40,466 nt of DNA, taken from assembly GCA_015657535.1 (NCBI GenBank), contig JADHZB010000500.1, positions 1 through 40,466 on the forward strand, written 5' to 3'. The notes under the pieces are model-generated. The model saw nothing but the letters and a program-made list of their open reading frames with translations. It searched no databases and was not told the DNA's origin. Source of the stretch: Nephromyces sp. MM_2019 (lineage: Eukaryota > Apicomplexa > Aconoidasida > Nephromycida). Positions 1 through 13,494 of the stretch are shown piece after piece. Made by a program: the position numbers and the translations under genes. Positions within the stretch are counted from its first letter, which is position 1. Every line of letters starts with the position of its first letter.

Positions 1-326
1 TATATATATATATATATCGTTATTGCTTAAAGCATTAAGCCTTTGGGTTGTCTATTGAATTTGTAAAATATGGAATTATGAAAATTTATCGATTTCAAAT
101 TTAAGTTCACGACATACTTAATTTCAAATGTGAATTTGCCTAAAAATTTACTTAAATTCATTGCTCTACTTCTGAGCTAAGTAGTATTAAAAATATTCAC
201 ATTGAACCCTGAGATCCAACATGTGATTTTTATTCAAGTATCAAGCTTATCTAGGCCTGTGTTTTTATATATTTGCCTAATCACAAAATTTGGAAGTTTG
301 CATTTACAACATAAATGAATTTTTAC
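1..326. other. AT-rich stretch at left edge, probably MFS intron
   Basis: The window opens in a (TA)n run. This stretch lies just downstream, on the minus strand, of the last MFS exon I could place, which ends at a GTAAAA donor. I see no further exon here with a good acceptor and the required phase, so it is probably intron and the transporter's remaining C-terminal exons lie outside the window. Confidence 0.4.
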
Positions 327-3300
327 CCTAATATAGGAGCCAATAAAAAGGCGATCGACGAAGATCGCACTACCATGGCTCGTGGCTGATTAAGGACAAT
401 TACCAAATACTCTGTAGCCCAAAATAGGATACCAGTGAATACAAAATATAAATTACTCATAGAAAAAACCATGAGAGTATAGACTCTATTATTTAGTAGG
501 CGTAGACCCCTACGTAGACTAGCTGACAAAACTTTTTTGTAATTTCCGTTTTGAAGTGAGTAATTAGATGCTTGCCTGGAATGATGTTTTCACATAATAT
601 TTAGTAGTTACTATATATTATATGACTTTATTAGCACTACTTAATAATACTAAATAGTTTTAAATACTATTTCTAAATAAAATTTGGCATATATATTGTA
701 TCTCAAACAGTACTAACATCAGTATCTGTCTAAACAGGATTATTTTTCAGTTTTCTTAAGAATGTCTAAGCTTACTTTTTTCAAAGTTACAAAGTCTTGG
801 CACATACTAAGGCCTAATACGGTGTGTAATCATTGAATAAGAACATATGTTTAAACAAATTATAAAATAAGTCATTCTTCTACGTCTTGATTGTTTGTTT
901 CACATATAATTACAGCAACTTTATGCAAATTTCTAACAATTGCTTTCCATAAATGTGCTTACTCATGTATGTCAATAGCTTGAGGATTAGGTGGAACTAA
1001 TTCAACAAATTTTGAAGGGATTGTTAGCAGAAGGGAAACCGCTGAAACTAAGAGAGCCACCTGAGATATTTCAATTCAGGGTATAGTTGAATTACAATTG
1101 AAATACATGTTGGCACCATCACCACTTTTTATAAAATTGTATAAAGAAATAGAAAAATAAATTGAGAGTTATAAAGGCTCTTAAAGTAGGCAGAAATTAA
1201 TACTATAAGGTTCTTACTATTGAGAACTATCAAATAAAAGCATTAAACTATTGGATGGATATAAAGAGTAATTTAATGATGTACAGCATAATTTAATACA
1301 AATTATATGAATACCTGCAAGAGAAACACATATCTCCAAGGAGCTAGTGGCAGGACACTTGAGATATATAAAATTTGACTCAAATCAACAGATCCACCAA
1401 TTAAATATCCACATACAGTGCCAACAATTGAAAATAATTGAAAAATTGCCATCCAACGCGTTAATGAATTCGAGGGTGCAATGTCATCAATCCACACAGG
1501 AGCGTATACAATGGAAAATGACTATTAATATAGGAAAAATTTTCATATAACAAGGTGTGTGTGCAAGATGAATTTATTTCTATATATACATATTCCCTTT
1601 TAAGATTGTGTGAGCAACGTATGAGCTGTTAGTAAATCTAGGGTATCAAGGGTTTGTGTGAGAGTAGGATATGAATTAGCAATATAATTACTAACTGCAA
1701 TAAAATGCATAATGTGGATTAACATTTCATTAACAACCTACACATTACGAATATAGCAAGCAATTTATAGTATCTATACTAATGTATGTTTTTTCTAGGA
1801 AGTATTAGAAAGCGTTAATCAAAGCAATCAATTTTTATCAAATTCAAGTTTGTGTTTACTGATAAGATAGAATAATTTCAAAATCATCATAGTCGTGCCT
1901 ATAAATGACTTAATTTTAATGAATTATATAAATCAGTTCACTTAAAGCTTCTACATGCATCTAGGCATTAATTTATGGACACGAGCGAGCATTTTCTAGT
2001 TGCGCACAAATATATACATAAATACAGTTTGTGCATAAGCAGTTAAAGCAACAAAATGATTTGAAAAATGGCTTCTAGCTTTTTATGTAAATTAAATCAT
2101 TATATTATTAAATCATTATATTCAAATGTGTATAACGTATATTATAGGTAACTTCGTATTGTTGATAATACTTAACAAAGATAAAATAGTATGAACTGCG
2201 TTTGCAATGTATTTTCTAAACATATTAGGGAAAAAATATGAAATCCGAATAAATAATATGCTTTTAAATTATAATTACTTGGAATAGTCCACTCAATAAA
2301 CGAGAAGTATAAATGAAGAACAAATTCTGAGCTGTTGCAAGAGTTAATGTTGATACGATCAAACAGCCTATGCTTCCTATAAGTAACCATTTGACATTTG
2401 TAAATTGAAACCAAACACCTGAAATTACAATTATTTTTAAAAGTTGTTGTTTTAATTCTGTAATTTCTTGACAATTGAACCTATTGCCAAATAGTTATTG
2501 CTTAGAATATATATATTTATACCATGTACATATTTATAATTATTCGTATTTATTGTTTATATATGTTATTTAAATTTAATTTTTTCTCTGAAATTGTGTA
2601 TATTCATTAGCATTTCTATCAATGTGACTTAATAATCAAATTATTTGTAATTTCAAAAAATACTATAACTAAAATGTACAGGTTATAGGTGTTGAAGATG
2701 TGTTCAAATTTAATCTATAAGTGAACTATAAGCTGGTAGATATCTATGTAAATCATAGATATAAATGCCCATAAATAGAAACTCATATACCTGCAATGGG
2801 TGTGCCAATAATGAGTCCCATGTAAACAAGAGATCCAAATAAGGATCGTTGAATATAACTCAAATTATACTCCTCTTGAATTTGGCCTAACACCGCAGGA
2901 ATAGCACCATGATCAAAATTACACATTGCCGTAACGAATAGGAGTGTTGCAAATGCTAAGTAGTGCTTAATAGTCAAATCATCTACGAATGAGTATTCAT
3001 GAAAATGGTTTGTTTTTTTATATTTCCTATATTATATATATATATATATATAAACATTTTTTAATTTTTATTTTAATAATAATTTCAACACAGTTGTATC
3101 ATGTTTTACAAAGTGATATATGAGCTTAAATCAGATTATATTTACATATATAAGCTGGTACTATCAAGTAATTCAAGACTCTAGGTTGTGTATCAAATAT
3201 ATTAAAAATTACTACTGAATCCTTCTTTCGGTTTCATTTCATTGATTTTTTTCTTAATTTGATTTAAATCATCTAAGAGTGGTATCCTTGAATTTGACTG

Positions 3301-3869
3301 GTCTAAGTTTGCATAGTGCAATGGAATGACAGACCTAAATATTAAGAGGTGTAGTTTCTATCAAAAATCCAACATATCTTGATATATAAATCATTAAACT
3401 GTGAGATGAATAACCATCAGCAAAACAATTATTTTTGAGGTTTTTAAATGTTACTTGTTGTGTCATATAGAGTAAAATTGAGTGTTGTATCACAACACAT
3501 GTTTAGCTTGTCAAAACAAGCAGTTTACATGTAACATAATTCTAGATCTTATTAAGCAATGTATAGTCAAAATATAAGTATTTAATTTTCACAACCCCAA
3601 AGAAATTTAAATAAAGATAATACATTTTATAAATACCCAGAGCTATTAAAGCATTACTAACGTGTTAACATATATAAAAACTACTCGAATGCAAATTATA
3701 CAATTTAACTGCAATAAGGCATCTATATCAAACTTATATAAATAATAATTACTCACGAAGAAATCGACAAAGGAACAACACTATAACTACTGTGAATATA
3801 CGACATCGGAACATCCTGATTCCTTTCATGTCTCCTCAAATCATAAGCCATATAATTAGAAACCTCCAT
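327..3869 (-). CDS. Major facilitator superfamily transporter, 3' end beyond window
   Basis: Multi-pass membrane transporter; the substrate cannot be told from sequence. Seven minus-strand exons join in phase with GT..AG introns: 3869-3757, 3334-3213, 2982-2791, 2418-2279, 1521-1315, 1060-963 and 575-327, giving about 373 residues. The start is the ATG at 3869-3867. Residues 1-79 form a hydrophilic N-terminal tail containing SRIPLLDDL. Transmembrane helices then follow: YLAFATLLFVTAMCNFDHGA in helix 1, SRLLSGLFQ in the third exon-encoded block, and YAPVWIDDIAPSN before the next helix. The DHGAIPA and YAPVWxD signatures resemble spinster-like MFS proteins of apicomplexans, from knowledge of that family. 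The exon 2/3 join is the weakest: two donors at 3215 and 3212 are both phase-compatible. If exon 2 were not spliced, its frame would stop at 3202-3204 and give an 81-residue protein. Plasma-membrane or vacuolar location is inference. Confidence 0.8.
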
Positions 3870-6800
3870 TTTTGTTGTTTCTATAGAATCTGAAATACCT
3901 ATAATTTATAATAATTAAGCCAATTGAGTTTTGAATGTATGACTGAAAGCAATTAAAATATTTAGGTTAAATATGTAATTTCATTGTAGTTTTATAGCAT
4001 ATATCTTTTTTTAGAATATGCGTGTTATTGAAGAGATGAGAATTAAAATTATGTTAAAAAAATTCTTATGTGATATGTAGAGATTTTGAAAGTCTTTATT
4101 TACAATATATCAAATTTTTTTTTCAACTTGAGATTTCATAAATAAGAGTCTTCTTTGACGTTAGTATAAAAGATTATATAAGGGTTCTAAAAGTATCTTG
4201 TGTGTGCTAAAATATTCGTATATAATGTAGGAATTATAAAACACACAAAGTCAACCTATGTTTGCTAGTAACATGTTAAATTCCTTGATATGTTGTAATT
4301 CTGATTCAAAATCTACAATCTATTATATGTTTGAATAACACCTTATGCACTGACAAATATATACAATATAGGCTTAATATTAAATTTTTTAGCATAAAAT
4401 ATTCAAAATTTATCTCTAAAAAATTTAACTTAGTCATTAAAAATTGTATTTGGTAGAAATGTTTGATATAAGTAAGTTTCGCATGACACACATCGTCTTA
4501 AAAATAGAGTCTATGCATAGCTTCTATAAATACAAATAATTCATATTTTTAAATCAAGAATCTCCTATATAAGACTCGTGTTGAAAATTTTCCTTATAGA
4601 TTTGTGTTTGTACATATCATCACATTCTAGAAAAAAATTGATAACATATGTGGCTCAACCATTAAGTTTATGTAAGCACAAAACTGTTAAAGTATAAATT
4701 TAACTATACATCTAAATAAATCTAAATATTTATTCTAAGATTTTAAGCTATACAATAGATGGTAAAATAATTTAATAATCAGAACAAAAGTTTATTGACT
4801 TATCTGTTTTATGATTAGAATATATGGTACGCTCCAAATGAAATGAAACTTAAGCCAGATTTCTTTCCTGATCGATATTAGATATTAAAACCCATATAAA
4901 TGCAATCAATTTACTAATTTTTTCTTATAACATAATCATGTTGTTTAATATATATGTATTTAATTCATCATCTATAAGAGTTTAAAACAAAATATTTAGC
5001 ATCAAAATTTTCCATCATGGTTTGAGATTAATTAACAATTATTATAAAATCTACTCTCTAATTTTAGCTTATTGATTAAATCAAAAAAGTAAATAGTTAG
5101 GAATCAACTTACATTGAAATTCGCTACATAAAAGGTTTAATATTAATACACAGATAAATAGCATACATAAAAAGTAAGTACTTAAGTTAGAAATATAAAA
5201 ATAAACCATCCACACAGAGACATAACACACGTAAGTATCTAATAGTCCACACACCATATAATCATATTATTCAATTGTATGTGCCAAATGTGTATACATG
5301 TTACAAAAAGGTGGATATATTATTATACACAATTATTTCAACTAGCTTAGTAAATTTATAGTTAATTTAATTTACTGAGAAATCTATTTTATATATTTAT
5401 AATTTTTTGCTAAGTTTACCTACAAGCTTCAAATAAATAATTATTTTGATTTTTTGTTTAGGAAAGCACGCAAACTATTACAAAATTTAATAAATCTTGA
5501 TATTATTAACACCTTATGATTTGTATATGTGTAACACACAAGCACATCAATGTTATGCACATCTCCACTTCCTAAGTTATTATGTCATATAATCTTATGG
5601 ATATACAATACATGTATAAAGTTTGTATATATATTTTTTGTTGTATATATACAGGCACATTCAAGGTTACATATATTTTAGACATGTGTAATACAAACAT
5701 ACTAAAATTGTTATAAAATTATATTTATATATACGCAACACTGGTGTACATCAACATTAAATATACTTTTATAACCTGTATTTATTCTGTGATCTTTATA
5801 AAAGTAAAATTATGAATAAAACTCATTCAAAGACATTTTTACACAAGCTCTATCAGCTTTTACAAAGTTGCACACATTGTACTTGCTTACAACTACTCAG
5901 ACCTCTTTTTAACTCGAACGTAACTCTATTGTCACACAGGTAATAAAGTGTATAGCAAAGTCCTTCTCAATATCTAGAAGTTTTTTGAGCTATATTTTCA
6001 GATACGATTTAGGCCAATATGTAAATCATTTACTAACCTACCTTAGCTAAATCAAACGCATGTAGATGTGTAAATTATTCCTAAATTAATTGAAATAACA
6101 TACTCTAGAAGTAGGAAATCAGCTATATCTGCACAAACCACCTGACCACTAAGCATTCCTTATAACATTTTATACACAAAGCAAGCAACATGCAAAGTAA
6201 TAAATATAGTCTTAGAAATAAATAAGATACGCATGCAGACATACTTAACAAATACACACAAACATTCCAGATAATTTAGATATTTATATCTAACCAATAA
6301 ATAATACACATAAAAACACAATAAAGCAACATATATCCTCACCTAAACACATACTTAATACACACACATAAAACACAAGCAAATAATACATATGTCGACA
6401 TAAGTATATACTGACATACACATATTCACAACCACATAGATCAGACAAACAGCAAATACTATTTACAACATACAAACATAGTACACCTATATAGTACACA
6501 CATTAATACTTGCACCATACCCACACAATAGCTACATAGCACACACACACACATGGTATACACACAGATAGTATACACACATCCACACCTAACTACCACA
6601 TACTCAAAGCACTTAATGCATTAACAACTTAAAATACATCATCGCCCTTTAATTTACCAAGCAAAACGAAGAAAGCTAATTACAACGGCTCTTAATACTT
6701 TCAAATTTATTTATTATGATTTCTTTTTGACTGAACTATATATAAACTTTGAACGGACTGTTTGAGAGAATACATATATATTCTTTTATATTTCTTTTGA

Positions 6801-8091
6801 ATTATAAATATTGCATATAGTACATTTACCCCTTTTGTTTACGGCAAAATATTCAAGGAGCTCTTCCAATAATTTGATGCTTACACACAAATAAGAGGTA
6901 CGTTGGATCTACATCAAAACTCTTTACACACACTTCCTCACACCTTCTGCACACGCAGATATAGCTTTACACCCAGAATTCCATATTCCCATTCAATTTC
7001 GATTACTTATTACTTTACATAAACACAGCTCATACACACAGATACATCTCCATGTGTAGATATACCTACACACACCAATATTTCTATACACGCTTATAAA
7101 CCTGCTCATACTGATTTATCTACAAGCATTTATATATCTAACCATATCGATATATCTGCACACACCCAATATGTCTACATTTACCGTTACATCTATACAC
7201 ACCGATAAATTTAAATATACCCAACTCTACAATAACCATTCCCCCCAATATCTACGTACACAAATATATTTACTACCTCTCCCTCCTACATCTCCATGCG
7301 GATAGCTCAATGCTTACAACCGATCTGTTGAGCTTACTAAACATCATAATTAGCCCACACACATCACAATCACTATGTAAATATGTTTCCCTATAAACTG
7401 TTTTTAAATTTATATAGCCACATTCCTTCAAGCGACACCCTATTTAGACACGCCTAACCATAGTCTGTATATATGAATGATTATACATTGATACAATATT
7501 GAGATGTTTCACACATAATATAGATTTATACTTGTTTTTTCTGGGTTTATATGAACTATTCTAATTGCGTGTGTAGTATTTAATACATACTAGCCTGATT
7601 ATATGTATACATAGTCTATCACCACATAATTTTAAACACACTATTACGAAAGTTTAAACGTGCTACACATACTCTATTACGATTCTTTTTAATACACAAC
7701 CGATTATGAGTGTCTAGATGTGCGTCAAGATGTGTGTCTAGATGTGTGGCATTAATATTATCATCGTTTAACATATGTCATCTTGATTATTGTTAGATAT
7801 AATACATACAAAGATTACTCACATTGTTTTTATATTCAAGACCCTAAGAAATTTACACATAACTCATTGAGCCGAAATCAACTAGTTTTATTGATCTGAT
7901 TTTAGAATAACATTTAATTGAACATGAACCACACTCATCCCTATAACACATTATATTTTATATGGAAAGGAAATAGGCATTTTATGCACACATCATATTA
8001 GATATTCATACTGAGCATACGCACATTTACAACTTGTCTGTGACATTATTTTAGGCACACCATAGATTATCATCAATAATTATCAATCACA
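3870..8091. other. 4.2 kb intergenic region between divergent genes
   Basis: This region separates the minus-strand MFS gene from the plus-strand PP2C gene, so it should hold both promoters. I found no exon-like frame; the open frames present are short, AT- or CA-rich and lack recognisable protein character. From about 5,200 onward the plus strand becomes strongly CA-rich (ACACAC, CACATA), increasing to about 7,700. On the minus side an AG at about 3,880 could be a 5'UTR splice acceptor just before the transporter start. Confidence 0.6.
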
Positions 8092-11000
8092 ATGGGGGCC
8101 TATCTTTCTGCACCTGTTACAACTAAAAGCAGTGATTTTGGTGGGGATAGTCAGACTTGCACAGTATATGGGGTAAGCTCTATGCAAGGCTGGAGACACT
8201 CAATGGAAGATGCGCACATTGCCTTACCTACAATAAAAGACAACAATATATCTATATATGGTGTGTTCGATGGGCATGGAGGAGGCTCTGTTGCCAAATG
8301 GGTCTCTCAAAATTTCAAAGATGTAAGATTTAAGCGCACACACACATTTAATTTTGAATTTATAATGATACCGATTTTATATAATGAATATTCACAGCTA
8401 CACACATGTTGTATTTGTAACTATTACAAACAGTACTTTTGCAAGATTCAGCCAATTTGTATTCAATGCATATACATTATGCTTTTTAAAAAAAGTATTG
8501 CCCTTTTTGTATGAACACACAATTATATATACTTTCACATACTTGAGCACACTGTGATTTAATATACACATAAGCAAATAGAGTCACATATACACCACAT
8601 ACTAACTTTTTATATACTTACTCTCCACACATACATATATATATATATATATTCGCAAACCCTCTTTCCCCATTATAATGTAAAAGGAATTTCTAAGATT
8701 GTATGAACTCCATAAAGCCAACCCTATGCCCCACCCAAAATTACTACCAACTGATTATGATGGTATACCTATAGACATAAACCTTTATGTATATGCCTCG
8801 GCACTACAAGCAACCTTTTTCCGTATGGATGAAATGATGATAACCCCAGCCTCAACCAAAGAAATCAGGGCAATATATAACATAGTAGGTGTATACACAC
8901 ATTAAAGATTTGATTTTTGAATTGGATACTGAATATCACAACCTACACACAATAACCATCAATACTCATGTATACAATTTCCCATGCGCAACTTCTTTGT
9001 CAATGCCTCAAAGAAATGAGTCACTAACCTTACTCGAATGATATAAACACCTTTTCATTTTTCAGGCATACACTGAGATACACTCTTCATAAACACATGC
9101 TTTTTCTGTGTACTCACACTCTTCACCCCATAATATCTACACGTTCTTCACTAAAATTTTTCCACTACACACTCTACTACACATTCTTCATTACACATTC
9201 TTCATTACACATTCTTCATTACACATTCTTCACCTCAATTCTCCATCTCTCATACATACCCTTAGGAAAACAATAAAGATTCTACTAAAAAGACAGAAAT
9301 GGATATATATGAAAATAACTATTATACTAATCTAAGGAATGCTCAATATAATTTGAGAGACTATGTTGCAGATAAATGGCATATTTCTGACGCTAATGGT
9401 GAGGTAAGGAATGATGTAACAAGGGAACAATTAGAGCAATTCAGAGAAGCGTTTATTAATGGTGATGTATATACAGACTCTAACTTTGCTTTCGCAAACA
9501 AAAATGCAAGCGGAGATACAAACACAAGCAATTCTTCCGCACACGAACCTGAAAATAAAGATTCACACACACAGAATTTTTTTACACAAGAAAATGAAAA
9601 AGATGACACAAAAAACTCTTTTGCACATGAACCTGAAAATAGAGATACACACGCAAAAAACTCTCCTGCAAAAGAAAATAAAAAAGAGGACACACACGCA
9701 AACAATTCTTCCACACATGATAGTGAACGCGAAAATGCACATGGGGATTCTTCTAATAACGTGAATGAAGGTTCCAATGAAAACATGCATACACACACAG
9801 AACAAAAACCAGATAAATCCATGCCCGATGAAAGTGAACCAGTTATCCCACAATTCGACGATTTTTCAGATCTAGATCAAAATCAAGCCATGAATATGTT
9901 AATACTGGATTATTTAGAATCACTAAACGTGAAACCTCATAAGGATCAATCTATAGAGGAAGTTGAAGAGGATCAATCTATAGAGGAAGTTGAAGAGGAT
10001 CAATTTATGGAGGAAGATGAAGAGGATCAATTTATGGAGGAAGATGAAGAGGATCAATCTATGGAGGACGATGATGAGTTTCAACCCAATGAAGTCGATG
10101 ATGAACAATTTTCCACCAATCCAATCAGTGTATACTCTTGGTTAGCATCATTGAGGAAAGAGGAAATACAAGACATGTGTGGTACGACAGCTATTGTAGC
10201 TGTTTTTGTTACTGGGTCAACCCCTGCTTACATAATTGCTAACGCTGGCGACTCAAGGGCTGTACTTAGTCGTTGGAAAAAAGCAATCACACTTAGTGTA
10301 GACCATAAGCCATCAATACGCGATGAATATGAAAGAATAACGAAAGCCGGTGGATCAGTGATTTCTGGTAGAGTCGATGGTAACCTCAATTTATCACGCT
10401 CACTAGGCGACCTTAGTTATAAGAGAGACGAAAAACTTAAACCACAAGAACAAAAAATTTCTTGTTTGCCAGACATTTCAATTTGTTGGCACCATAAGCT
10501 AGATGATTTCATGGTTATTGCTTGTGATGGGATATGGGATTGTAAAACTGAACAGGAAGTGGTTGACTTTGTTAACGAACGTTTAACTGAGAATTCTACA
10601 CCAGAAGATCTTTCAAAAATATCTGAAGAATTATGTGATAGCTGTTTATCAGTATCACCAGACACTAATGAAGGTAAAACATACACACATTCATACATCA
10701 TAATAGTATACCACAAAATTTTAGATAAAAACATTCATATAATTTTTAGATCTTATATCAAATATACACAACCCCTTACACAATTTATTCTTTACTTGTT
10801 TATACAACAATTATATCATATAAACAACCCTTTACCATATATTTCTTTTACACACATCAAATATATTACATTCATTAGACTATCCACAATGCTAAATGAG
10901 ATACACACTAAATATACTTACACACACAAAAACTTACACCTATTACATACATCCCGCAACATATACACGATGCACCCTATAGCTATTTATATAACACACC

Positions 11001-11343
11001 TAAGATACATTTGATATATTTTTTACCCTTTCAAAACATCCGACATATGAGGTATACTCAGTCATGATGAATTACACATATATATACATATTCTATATTA
11101 TAAATTGAGTATATATGCTAATGATACATTCTACATAGATAAACACTTGAAAATATTTCTTGTATACACAGTGAGCATCTCACACATAACCCACATAATA
11201 CTAATCATATGTTTATTTATATATATTTCTATAAACACACAGGGGTAGGCTGTGACAATATGACATGTATTATTATCAAACCCTCACCATCATTATTAGA
11301 CACTGCTAGTTATAACCCTCCCATTATTTTCTACAATTTTTAG
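8092..11343 (+). CDS. PPM1G: PPM1G-like PP2C protein phosphatase with acidic insert
   Basis: Metal-dependent Ser/Thr phosphatase. Exons 8092-8322, 8687-8890, 9266-10673 and 11243-11343 join in phase (0, 0, 1) to 647 residues. MGAYLS at the N-terminus is a strong N-myristoylation signal (Gly2, Ser6) and is shared with animal PPM1G. Catalytic motifs in order: MQGWRHSMEDAH, YGVFDGHGG, CGTTAIVAVF (about residue 450), ANAGDSRAV, NLSRSLGD, VIACDGIWD (about 565) and GVGCDNMT in the last exon. The acidic metal-binding Asp residues are present. Between the catalytic halves, about residues 146-445 form a hydrophilic insert ending in five 9-residue acidic repeats. PPM1G also carries an acidic insert at this place, and in animals it acts on spliceosomal and histone substrates; an equivalent role here is inference. 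Introns are CA-rich. The gene converges on RPB6. The exon 2/3 join is the least certain because nearby donors compete. Confidence 0.88.
9178..9236 (+). repeat. Tandem repeat in PP2C intron 2
   Basis: About four near-perfect 14-base copies built on TACACATTCTTCAT lie just upstream of the acceptor of exon 3 (AG at 9264-9265). The tract is pyrimidine/CA-rich on the sense strand and ends in CTTAG, so it may help define the acceptor. It is probably a simple slippage repeat. Confidence 0.7.
9944..10078 (+). repeat. Five 27-bp coding repeats in PP2C acidic insert
   Basis: Five head-to-tail 27-base units begin at 9944, 9971, 9998, 10025 and 10052, each starting GATCAA and staying in frame. They encode DQSIEEVEE twice, DQFMEEDEE twice and a diverged DQSMEDDDE. 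Neighbouring copies 1-2 and 3-4 are nearly identical in nucleotide sequence, which points to recent duplication of pairs. The repeats give a strongly negative segment between the two catalytic halves. Confidence 0.92.
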
Positions 11344-12881
11344 GAATAACGTAGTAGTATTTCAAAAGCTATATAGTTTACCTGACATACTCGCATACTT
11401 AATTATATATATATATATACTTTCGTATATCAAATTATGACCATTTTTCAAGATGAGAGCTTATATAACTATTTCAGTAATTCTATAACAAATCACACAC
11501 ATCATTTATAAGATTTACAAACACTAAGATATTAAAAATTCAAAAAACTGATCCTATCTCAATATATCTCATATTAATATAGTAAGAAATTCACTCCACT
11601 ATACACGCACACACACACAATTTATCACCCCTATTTTACACCCCACCTAAATCCGCGCACATCTTTGACACACAAATAAGCCCTAACTTTGAAAACCTCT
11701 TAAACACTCATCAACCTTACCTTTACACACTCATCTCTTCTACCTTTTAGACACTCGTTAACTTTTACTTTACCTACACCTCTAATACACAAACCAACCC
11801 TACCTATACTCACCTCAAGACAAATTTTAGACCGACACATATTCCCACCTTCTACACACAATCATGCTTTGTTTACGCTTGCATCTTCCTACCTTCTACA
11901 AACAACCGCAATCCCTTTTTATTTATATACATTGATTAGACTTGATTTGTTTAATTAGAAATATTTTATATAATGGTGCACCAATAAATTGATGAAATTT
12001 CTGTATAGTTTTAAATGCAAATAGTTAGCTGTTTTTAACTTGCTTTCAATTTATAATTTTGTGTGTAAACTTAGAAGCTTATTTAAACTATCCTACCAGT
12101 TTTCTGAACCTTGTAAGATCTATCAAACACAATTTAAAACTTATTTACGACTTTACACAAACGAGGTTTCATATTTTATAAATAGTAAGAGAACTATATA
12201 TTGAGAAGTAAAAACATATATATCATTATATTCAAATATATGTGTATAAATTTGTGTGTGCGTGTGGGAACTGAATCAAACAGTTTCCATATATTTATGT
12301 AAGAACTAAATTCACAATTATAAATAAATATATATATATATATGTATTAAATACGAAATTCATATTTCAGCTAACCGTTTCATTTAATTTTTTGTTTTTT
12401 CCATTCTGGATAATACATATATTTTTGAGATGATATATGTATTAAGATGTTTTGATAAGAAAAAATTTTGGTTTCAAAAAAGTGGTGGAAATGAGTTTTT
12501 ACATAATTTATACATATAAATGTGTTAGGGGGTTGGGTTATATATGTATATATATACTTATATATATAATATAAATATCTGACTGAATACATCTAATGAG
12601 ATGGTTGTCCCTTAAAGTTTACTGAAGATCTGTGTATATATTTGCTTAAATAATAGAAATTTGTAGTGAAAGTCATGTATATAAAATAATTCAAAGATTA
12701 AATTAGTATCTCAGCACTCACAATTTGGCTTTGCTCATATATATATATATATTTATGTTGTTATAAAAATGTGTGGTTTCAATGATTAGTATTTATTATG
12801 ATTTCTAACTATCATTTCATAGAAGGTGAGGTTAATGTATATCTAAGTGAGTAGGTCAATTAATAAAAATTATTTAAAGCC
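11344..12881. other. Intergenic region between convergent PP2C and RPB6
   Basis: This is the shared 3' flank of two convergent genes. It is AT-rich, with (TA)n runs near 11,404, 12,327 and 12,738 and a CA/CT-rich block at about 11,600-11,900. I see no coding exon and no RNA gene. Confidence 0.6.
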
Positions 12882-13494
12882 CTAATCAATCAATAATTCA
12901 TCCAATTTCCAATCTTCATAGGACCCATTGGGTAAGTATCGTCTGATAATAAAGGGTATAGTCTTTTGGTATAATTCCTTCTCCGCAATAATTAGTGGGT
13001 CTGTGACACCATCGAGAGAAATTGTCACAGGAGCATTCATACTAATTTGTAGAGCTCTGGTACCAATCACGCGTGCCTTTTCAAATTTGGTAATGTATGG
13101 TGTAGATACCCTGGGGCCTTCTGAGGGCTGTGCATCGACTTTCTGTAGGTAAAGGTGATAGGGTATTTGTGTGTATGTAAGTTCATTGAAGGATTCATGT
13201 ATGTACACCTCCAATAAATGTTAAAGGGGTGTCTTCAATGCCATACAGTAGTCATTAGGGTTTTGTGTTGTATAAGAAGAGTGGAGGTTTCATAGACAGC
13301 CCTATCAAGCTTACCGCGTTTTTTTGGGTCATCTCGAAGGCTTGGGCCTCTACTTCTATGGTTGTCTTTTCCATATCTTCAGGGTCTCTTGCCTCAATCA
13401 ACATGTCATCCAACTCTACATCATCTCCAAACTCATTGCCCCCATAGTCATCCATAAAATCATCTCCATAAAGGTCATTGGGCTCATCATCCAT
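12882..13494 (-). CDS. RPB6: RNA polymerase subunit RPB6 (RPABC2)
   Basis: Small subunit shared by RNA polymerases I, II and III in eukaryotes, where it helps assemble and stabilise the core. Two exons, 13494-13315 and 13142-12882, join in phase 0 at GCG|GTAAGC and CTACAG|AAA, giving 146 residues. The first about 50 residues are acidic ([19 protein letters not shown]), as is usual for this subunit. The conserved C-terminal fold follows: [19 protein letters not shown], then [10 protein letters not shown], then [17 protein letters not shown] and a final DELLID. These match the family closely. The length is slightly above that of the animal protein. It lies tail-to-tail with the PP2C gene. Confidence 0.97.

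Noticed and set aside
3202..3869. An independent 81-residue hypothetical gene in two exons
   Set aside because: Phase-compatible donors just before its stop join it to the first membrane exon of the transporter, which otherwise lacks a start. One gene explains both.
6160..6499. Two overlapping minus-strand Cys/Tyr/Val-rich frames
   Set aside because: They are translations of CA/TA-rich intergenic repeats, with no conserved motif and no plausible splice partners.
9178..9236. Possible CRISPR-like direct repeats
   Set aside because: The 14-base units are contiguous without spacers, sit in an intron of a eukaryotic gene, and are a plain tandem repeat.
9361..9822. Minus-strand 153-residue cysteine/serine-rich frame
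   Set aside because: It is the complement of the repetitive PP2C insert; the plus strand carries a phase-consistent phosphatase exon with conserved motifs.
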